A stretch of DNA of 64,000 bases. Origin: Lineus longissimus (Eukaryota > Nemertea > Pilidiophora > Heteronemertea > Lineidae). Below the pieces are notes generated by a model that was given only the letters and a program-made list of their open reading frames with translations, made no database searches and had not been told where the DNA came from. The stretch is from NCBI RefSeq assembly GCF_910592395.1, contig NC_088321.1:8742001-8806000 (forward strand). The letters run 5' to 3'. The translations under genes and the position numbers were made by a program. Below, in pieces: positions 58,301 to 64,000 of this stretch. Positions within the stretch are counted from its first letter, which is position 1; the number at the start of each line of letters is the position of its first letter.

Positions 58301-61233
58301 GGGTAGTAAAGAGAGATGTTACACTGAATGGGAAACATCGAAAGTAGTAGTTATTACTACAGTCCATTCGACAAGACTTAAGAGTCTTAGAAAGTAAAGT
58401 CAGCAACTTTCAACTTTGTAAAATTTTCTGGGGACGAAGTATCCTCGGGGATGAACTTTCAAGGACGAATTATCCTCGGGGACGAATTTTCCTTGGGGAC
58501 GAATTATCCGGGGACGAATTTTCCTGTTACCCTATTAAGGACAGCACTTGTCAGTCCAGAGGACTGTCCTTAATAGAGAGGATCTACTGTACTACAATAT
58601 GTATTGTTTCAATCATTGCAAATCTGCCAAAATCAGCAAGTTTTCTCAGGTGTCGGCATGGAAACAACCACCGAGGTAAACCAATGGCAGAAGCCTCGCA
58701 TCATGTTCTGGGCAATAACATTTGAAGTCACACCTTCACCTACCTTGCCCAGATGATCCAAGTTGATGGCCTCAAGCTGTGGACATTGGCGAGCTACAGC
58801 CTTCACCCCCTCGTCTGTGATGCTGTCACAATGATTCAGGCTTAGAGTTGTCAGGCGCGAACATCCCTGAGCAATCTTGGAAAAAATATGGTCATGATAG
58901 TTATGGTCAAATAAATTTGAAGAAATACATTGATGGCACAAATATCATCATCCCACTGCCTTGCAATGCCAATCCAGACCCCAGACCCAATCACAACTGA
59001 CAGACAGCCTTAAATTTCTCTTTGTGTATGTAAATAATGGACCGTGTATACATAACTTACAAGCAACCCGCAACTTATAAGCAACCCGCATGAACATTGA
59101 AGGTTGCATAAATGAATGCGGCAACAACAATTTACATAACTTTCACGTCAGCTGAGCGCAACTTTTGAATAGTACTGGCTGTATGTTTCGTGTAACACAA
59201 TGAAAGCATTCACAGTGACATGCATGTAACCAGTGTGTTAGAACAATAAGCTCATAGCTTACATGGCACCAGAGCACAGGTTGTGCATGCAAAACTGAGG
59301 GCAAGTCAATTGTAACTGGGACTGTTGGTGCAAAAATGGGAAATTCCCAAAAGGACAGGACAGTTTTATATTTCATAACAGTTGCACCAGTTGATAAGGG
59401 CTTTTGAAGCTCAAATAAAACAGTATTTTAGTACGCTTTGTATCTTACGTACATTGTAGATTAAAATCACAAACTGTACATACATTCGATTCTTTAATTT
59501 GCCAGACAGTTGTTCTGTTGCAAACTTGAGATGGCTTCATCAAGGCCCCATGCACTGAACAAGTCACCCTACTCTATACTTACACAGTTTAGATCTGCGT
59601 CTGTCAATGGGTAACAGATGTCGAAGTATAACTTGCGCAATGACAGACAGTTCTCCCCGATCGAGCGGAAGGCCGGCCCGCTCAGTGAATAACATCGACT
59701 CAGTTTCAATACTTGTAGAGAATGGCATCGCTTTGTTAATGCTGCAATGCCACTGGACGAAATCAGTTTTGAATCTGATAGGTCAATACTGGTCACATGA
59801 TCACTGTACGACGTCAATCGGTCAAGAATTTGGTTGGTTAATTTGAACTGTCCTCGTAAATCGATAACACGCCATAATTCAGGATCTTGAGTAAGAGTGT
59901 TCCAGAATTTACACACTAGCGCCACCTTTCGCAGTTGTTCGAAACGAGACAGATACTCAAATATCTTTAAAACGATTGGCACAGGGAGTTCGTTGAATTG
60001 TAATGCCGAGGCTTGGTCGGATTCACTGCCACCAGGGGAATCCCCATCAAAACCAGTCTGTTCAAATGCACCGCATGAAGATTTAGACTCCCTGACTAAA
60101 CTTTCTTCCGCTACCTGTGAATGCGAGGCATTTTGATCAATTATTTTACATGCCCTTGGACTTGTTATGCTTACTTCTGGTCGATAGTCTAAATTTCTGG
60201 AGCAAAGGTTACAGATGGCCGAAGTATGATGCCGCTGCAATACTAACGTCGCAACCATCTCACTTGAGCAGTCACAGCCGCCAGAAGCATAACTTGCCGA
60301 TGTGCTGGGCCTTTCATGCTCACGTGTAGCACAAGAATCGTCACGTGTACTGGGCCCAAAATTATCACGTGCAGGACTAGAATCGTCACATGTGCTAAGC
60401 CCCAAACTATCACGTGCAGCACAAGAATCGTCATGTGTGCCGAGCCCCAAACCATCACCTGCAGTACAAAAATTGACATCTGTGTTGGGCCCCAAACTAT
60501 CAGGTGCAGCACAAGTTTCATCAAGTGCGCTGGGCCTCACACAACCTGGTGCAGAACAAGAATCTTTATGCTCGGAAACATTTGTCACTTGACAACTTCC
60601 ATCCAAATGATCATTTTTTTCAAATTCTGTTTCAGGTTGTGAAGGCTTGTCAGGTTGTGAGGTCATATTGACGTCGAGGATGCCCCCAGACTCTGAATAA
60701 ACCCATTCAGATTCCCCAACTCCATGTCCACTGTTATTTCCTCCCTTAGAATTGACTAAACTGCACCAGTCGACTTTTGAACCTTCACAGGTGTTAGCAG
60801 AGCGGACTTCAAAGTGTTTCAAACTTGCTGATGGCGAATTTTCTTCACATGTATCATCGGAGAGATCTGCCGCAAAGTGTTTTTCATACACTTTCTCGAT
60901 TTGACTTTCGGTGATATGGTGCAAGGTCGCACCTTTACAAATATGATCATAATCAGTTGAGCCATGAGCAGATGCCGCAACAGTATTGGCAACAACTGGT
61001 CTCCCAGGTTGCTGTTCAGAGTGCCGTTCTCCAGTGGCCAACACACCGGCAACACCACCAGTATTCAATGGGCATGATGGGCAATCACCACTCCCGGGAA
61101 TCCACATAGCATCACCCCCACCAGTCTCCACCTCCATTTCTGAAGATGAACTAGATTTGTAACGACGACTGAGTTTCTTCGGAGGACCACTTTCCCCTTC
61201 CAGCTCCGGCAACGGGATTTCGTCAGAATCCAT
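52360..61233 (-). CDS. FBXL17: F-box/LRR protein, FBXL17-like (5 coding exons)
   Basis: Coding exons on the minus strand are 61233-59584, 58875-58744, 55855-55748, 55100-54893 and 52619-52360. All have GT/AG borders and consistent phases (0, 0, 0, then 1), giving 785 residues. The ATG at 61233 follows an acceptor-like CTTCTTCAG at 61249, so a 5' UTR exon probably lies upstream. Residues 1-409 are disordered, acidic and Ser-rich, with a 15-residue repeat at about 218-311. An F-box spans about 412-456 (ELPVPIVLKIFEYLSRFEQL, then VCKFWNTL). Leucine-rich repeats follow to the end (IDLSDSKLISSSGIAALTKR, ITDEGVKAVARQCPQL). The C-terminus PRIHFSSFFLDAQRLLKKAM closely fits the end of FBXL17. FBXL17 is an SCF ligase substrate receptor acting in BTB-protein dimer quality control. 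That role is inferred here from family. Introns hold several transposons. Confidence 0.85.
52798..53758. mobile_element. 961-bp TTAA transposon with 23-bp perfect TIRs
   Basis: The left TIR (52798-52820) starts AGGATAGCTCCTGGAATAAA and the right TIR (53736-53758) is its exact inverse. TTAA flanks both sides (52794-52797 and 53759-53762). TTAA duplication is the hallmark of piggyBac-type transposition, though the end sequence is not the usual CCC. No transposase is present. It sits in the last intron of the F-box gene and carries a P2X7-tail-like exon. Confidence 0.85.
53100..53392 (+). pseudogene. P2X7-tail-like N-terminal exon captured in TTAA transposon
   Basis: The frame reads ASDDESYVDSSDTSMSSGSY, an acidic Ser-rich lead, then GVQGYQFEPEYEEGELES. 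It matches in layout exon 1 of the P2X7-tail-like gene at 35.4 kb (PYMFEPEYDSDD). At about 53253 the downstream coding sense seems to move one frame (NDTMAQAIEDAAGPDV, then LCTEAFCIQAI), which suggests a frameshift. A CRE-like TGACGTCA at about 53013 lies upstream, as for the other copy. The Cys-rich and YRQFVRW blocks are absent within the transposon. Confidence 0.55.
54060..54160 (-). repeat. CTCTCTATTA-family copy, inverted
   Basis: TTTCCATTCAATTTCACCTC with TGTCAGGACAGCATTTGTCA and GAGGGTGTCCTGAATGGCC match the family in reverse orientation. Confidence 0.5.
54165..54335 (-). repeat. Interspersed repeat, inverted copy of 10.2-kb block
   Basis: ACCAAGTTTCAGCAAATTTG and GTATGCATAATAACTGCAC are the reverse complement of the 10.17-10.34 kb segment. 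Confidence 0.55.
54596..54860. repeat. CTTTAGCCCT-ended repeat, copy 2
   Basis: It starts CCTTTAGCCCTCCAATCGCC and ends GGTTGCTAAAGGGCTAAAG, giving short inverted ends. The interior GGAGTTATCCGTTTACAGAC matches 12.69-12.96 kb. It abuts exon 4 of the F-box gene. Confidence 0.6.
56381..56640 (+). mobile_element. tRNA-derived SINE in F-box gene intron
   Basis: CGTAGCCCAATGATTTTACA (A-box region) and GGGTTTGATCCCG (B box, 56420) form a worn tRNA-like head. The body includes GAGGGTCTGTCGGACGAGAC and CTGTGGTCCC and ends near AAGTAAAAGATCCTACAACG. Confidence 0.55.
57116..58531. mobile_element. Non-autonomous MULE derivative with 9-bp TSD
   Basis: The element starts GGCTAGAGGAAAATTCG and ends CGAATTTTCCTGTTACC. 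It is flanked by CTATTAAGG at 57107-57115 and 58532-58540. Both ends carry the TTCGTCCCCGG array (57122-57322 and 58430-58525) and inner inverted arms such as CTAATAGCTAGTTACCTACT. Sequence near 58195-58250 matches the inner right arm of the 12.76-kb element (ACTGGTCAGAATGAAAGAAA), so it is an internal-deletion derivative. It is interrupted by a LINE at 57396-58090. A 9-bp target duplication is diagnostic of Mutator-like transposition. Confidence 0.85.
57396..58090 (-). pseudogene. 5'-truncated LINE with ORF2 C-terminus
   Basis: The minus-strand frame 58090-57749 is open for 113 codons. It reads RFTKLRISDHNLEIERGRYS, DERFCNFCKND and GDETHFLLSC, a Cys-rich motif common at LINE ORF2 C-termini in marine invertebrates, and stops at 57749. 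About 350 bp of 3' UTR follow to a tail of (ATTTGAA)n at 57401-57420. It is inserted in the left arm of the MULE derivative. No ATG or RT core is present. Confidence 0.7.
60300..60580 (-). repeat. 45-bp coding minisatellite in the F-box gene
   Basis: Exact 45-bp spacing is visible: GTAGCAC or GCAGNAC at 60326, 60371, 60416, 60461, 60506 and 60551. It encodes a 15-residue unit like DSCAARDSLGLSTCD in the disordered N-terminal part. Units keep the frame but diverge in sequence. Confidence 0.85.
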
Positions 61234-61289
61234 TCTGGGAGTAGGAATCTGAAGAAGTGAGAGCAAAGTTGACAACCGAAGTAGGTCTA

Positions 61290-62335
61290 GGAAAATGAAA
61301 TGGCCCAGGGACCATGAGCTCACCTCGGTAATGTAATGCATGGCATTTGCCGTGGATATGGGGAGAACAGTTTCAGGCTAGTTTCACCAGTTTTGATTCC
61401 ATTGAATATTATTAGTCTTCTCGGCTCAATGGCACCAAGGAAAATTACCGGTACCATCTGAGTATAGCATTTTGGTTATAAAGTTGACTGAATTTCAGGA
61501 TTATTGAAGAGTGTACATGTCACATGGAAATTGGTTGACATCTGTTCAATAGTTTAGGAGTAATAGGACTTTGTTGGATTTTCAAGATGGCGGCCTGGCG
61601 GCCATATTTGTCATGGGATTAGACTGAAAATTAGGGACACTGATAAGAGTACATAGATAGATAATAACATTACATGAAGTTCGGTTGCAATCCGATCATT
61701 AGTTTTGGGGTAATAGGACTTTGTTCAATTTTCAAGATGGCCACCTGGCGGCCATATTGATAGATGGATTTGACTGAAAATCAGGGATGTTGTAGAGAGT
61801 ACATAGATATACAATCTCCTGAAATTTGGTTGCAATCTGACTATGTTTAATTTTCAAGATGGCCACCTGGCGGCCATAATAGAAGTCCGAGCGGGACAAA
61901 CTTTAATGGTAGGATAGAGGGTCTCTAGATACATGTCCTCACAAGTTTAGAACCTTCTAGCTCAAATAGAAACGAAACGTGCCACCTATCGGTGATTTAG
62001 TGAACTTTGACCTCTGTGACCTTGAAAAGTAGGTCAAATCAAAAACCCTGGTGATATGTCATTTAACCTTATTAGATACACCCACCATAAAAATTTCCTC
62101 GCTCTACGTACAACCATTAACTTCAAAAAGGCAAAAAACAATTTTCCAAGATGGCCACCTGGAGGGCAGAAAGTAGGTCATATCTCGAAAAAGAAAATGC
62201 TTCTGGGCATATTGCCCAAAGCTACCATCACACCAAGTTTTAGCCATCTAGCCCTAGCGGTGACGAAATGTGCTCCACTAACAGACGATGGACGCCACGG
62301 TATCGTATAATCTCTCCAGAGGTGAGTTAAAAAGC
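61290..62335 (+). mobile_element. CTCACC-ended repeat, copy D
   Basis: It starts AATGGCCCAGGGACCATGAG with CTCACCTC and ends ATAATCTCTCCAGAGGTGAG. Three inner units carry CAAGATGGCNNCCTGGCGGC (YY1-like) at about 61584, 61733 and 61854. A TTTGACCTCTGTGACCTTGA unit is at 62006. It lies immediately upstream of the visible F-box gene start. The plus-strand ORF at 62056 is a repeat shadow. Confidence 0.7.
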
Positions 62336-62439
62336 TGCGACCTGATAGAGGGGGGAAGAAACAAGCAGGAGATACCCAATCTATAGAAATAGTGTTGTTT
62401 TCTTAGTTCTTGTAGGCCTACTGTACCCTGGCTATAGTT

Positions 62440-62800
62440 ATATGGCACGACTTAACCCGCTCACCATGGAGGAATTTCTTTTGGCCCGTTGTCTCCAGAG
62501 CAACGTTGTGCACGGTCATCAATTGGATGGGTGACCGTACAACTTGCAGGCGTTCCCACGCGATGCGAATGCTGCCACTGGATTGTAGTTCGGTACAGAG
62601 ATGCTAGGTGTTGCTAAGTGTCAGAGATGCTAGGTGTCGCTAAAGATGACTAGTCCTAGTCATCTAGGACTAGTCATCTTTGTCTGAAGCCGAAGGGGAG
62701 ATGATGTTGTACTGTACTCGAGTGTCATATGGCACGACTTACACTGCCGGCCATGGAGGAATTCCTTTATGCTTATGGCTGGCTGGTCAACGGAAGTATG
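62440..62800 (+). repeat. 5S-like remnant within a two-copy duplication
   Basis: ATATGGCACGACTTA followed by CCATGGAGGAATT occurs at about 62439 and 62728. In the first copy, 62497-62537 reads AGAGCAACGTTGTGCACGGT and then TTGGATGGGTGACCG. This aligns with the 3' half of animal 5S rRNA (AAGCA...GGTTAGTACTTGGATGGG-type), including the pol III C-box region. It fits a 5S-derived SINE (SINE3-like) rather than a gene, because the 5' half is missing. Confidence 0.45.
62642..62681. repeat. Perfect hairpin, 18-bp arms, 4-nt loop
   Basis: The left arm starts AAAGATGACTAGTCCTAG and the right arm is its exact inverse CTAGGACTAGTCATCTTT, with loop TCAT. Confidence 0.85.
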
Positions 62801-63082
62801 ACTTAAGATTATGTCACTGCCAGCAAGTTAAGGAACCACCATTTTGGCTAGAACTTGAAAAGCAATTAAATCTCTTTTAAAAAAAATTAATGGCAATTTC
62901 AAGGGTGAGAGTCAGTTTTCAACAGCCTCCCAGATTTCAAAACGGCATTCATTTCATTTTGAAGGAGTTCTAACACAGTGTACATAATAATACACACAGG
63001 GTTCTTATCCATACTGTAAACACTCCTCTACCCCATCAACAGGTCTGGAAGTGGAAGTGCCCATGGGTACACATATACAAAC

Positions 63083-63441
63083 ATTCATTATTATAATAAT
63101 CATGAGACTAGAGCGCTAAATCCAACTGGTTTCAGCCGCTCAAAGCACTTCAAATTATTACCCTGAGCTATTGGCCTGCAAAATCATGATTCAAGCTCAA
63201 CTCTCTGGAAGTATCACAGGTCGGGCTGCAGCCATATAGTGCTCAAGACTAACATTCATTGTTTGCTATCTCTGCCAGCTATATAGGTACCCATTTACCC
63301 CTGGGTGGAGAGAAGTAAATAGGGTCAAAGTGCCTTGCTCAAGGACACAAAGACGAAAAAACGGTGACCCTTTCGAGAATTGAACCCACGACTTCCTGAT
63401 TATGAGCCCGGTGCTCTAACCACTACGCCATTGATCTTCCC
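63083..63441 (-). mobile_element. tRNA-derived SINE, well preserved
   Basis: On the minus strand TGGCGTAGTGGTTAGAGCA (A box, 63412-63430) and GGGTTCAATTCTC (B box, 63375-63387) form the head. GTGTCCTTGAGCAAGGCACT, AAATGGGTACCTATATAGCT and AAGTGCTTTGAGCGGCTG form the body. A TTATTATAATAATGAATG tail ends it. CTCATAATC in the head looks like a CAT anticodon loop of a methionine- or isoleucine-type ancestor. Confidence 0.8.
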
Positions 63442-63533
63442 TGCCAAATTTAATTAAATTCCAGGCCCAGGGGGTCAACTGCAGAAATTTCCCAGAGAAA
63501 GTGTGCTGTTCTCTCACAATATGGCTCTAGTCT

Positions 63534-63573
63534 AAAGCAAGGTTGAGCATGGTCATCAACTGGATGGGTGGCC
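63534..63573 (+). repeat. Second 5S-like remnant
   Basis: AAAGCAAGGTTGAGCATGGT then CTGGATGGGTGGCC aligns with the same 5S-like block at 62.5 kb and with the 3' half of 5S rRNA. Flanks differ. DNA from 63600 to 64000 holds nothing recognisable. Confidence 0.4.
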
Positions 63574-64000
63574 AGCACGTATAAATACACTACAGTTCTA
63601 TCTAAATAACATTCTGACAATAGACATGATACTATGACATTGAATCGATTGAATTTGATTTGTGACATTTCAATTTCATGATTTCTCTTTCGCATTTCAT
63701 TTTCTTCTTTACTACTTGACTTGGAGATTTTGGTACTGTACGTAAAACTCCTGTTATCTATGATCTTAAAAGTATGCTGATGATAAATCTAGCACTTACT
63801 TTAGAGCAAACTGAACAGAAAATGAGTTATAAGCTTTGTTTTATAGAAAATTTCAACAAAACAGAAAACACCATGTGAAGTACGTCATAAGTATCTGTGA
63901 TATCGATAAAGGCGGCGCGTAGTGTCAAAATGTGGAACTAACATGGCTTGTTTTATTAACCAGAATGACGAAAAGAAGAATAGATAGGTTGCGCAACACC

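Larger units (their letters stand above)
57005..58592. mobile_element. CTCTCTATTA MITE split by a MULE derivative
   Basis: The left part (57020-57115) reads ACATTTAGAACCTCCCTTGA through CACCTCTCTATTAAGG. The right part (58532-58592) resumes CTATTAAGGACAGCACTTGT and ends AGAGAGGATCTACTGTA. Removing 57116-58540 restores a normal family copy. Confidence 0.75.

Noticed and set aside
63375-63441. Functional tRNA gene
   Set aside because: A and B boxes are present, but the head continues into a SINE body and tail, and the acceptor stem does not pair.

Overview
The window looks like a gene-poor, transposon-rich stretch of an invertebrate animal genome. Genes are split into short exons with GT/AG boundaries, and intergenic DNA is packed with interspersed repeats. 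The transposon mix is DIRS-type, FLYWCH/MULE, non-LTR, tRNA-derived SINE, 5S-like and TTAA/TA palindromic elements. Zinc-binding P2X7-tail-like gene remnants are also present. This mix is typical of marine invertebrates such as echinoderms, hemichordates, cephalochordates or lophotrochozoans, but I cannot name the species from sequence alone.

Only two cellular genes are convincing. At the left edge (454-2004, + strand) are the last two coding exons of a low-complexity protein I do not recognise. At the right (52360-61233, - strand) is a five-exon F-box/leucine-rich-repeat gene, best matched to FBXL17. All its splice phases agree, giving a 785-residue protein that should act as the substrate receptor of an SCF ubiquitin ligase.

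Between them lies a nested mobile-element landscape. A DIRS-type tyrosine-recombinase retrotransposon is scattered over 17.6-18.6, 32.3-34.1 and 46.9-47.3 kb. It is split once by a 13.66-kb segment whose ends are 18-bp inverted repeats, and again by a 12.76-kb element (34.1-46.9 kb) bounded by inverted arrays of TTCGTCCCCGGAAAA-like units. The 12.76-kb element holds a decayed MULE transposase, a three-exon P2X7-tail-like gene remnant, a solo LTR, a foldback MITE and a 638-bp TIR element. A 1.4-kb deletion derivative of the same family sits in an intron of the F-box gene with a clean 9-bp target duplication. That identifies the family as Mutator-like.

Recurrent repeat families tie the window together. 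One is a CTCTCTATTA-type MITE with about nine copies. Another is a 0.7-1.4-kb family carrying arrays of nuclear-receptor half-sites (four copies). Others are SINEs with tRNA-like heads, two 5S-rRNA-like remnants, several minisatellites and many perfect hairpins. A second P2X7-tail-like exon lies inside an unrelated TTAA-flanked transposon in the last F-box-gene intron. Repeated carriage of this domain by unrelated DNA transposons is the most unusual signal I see.
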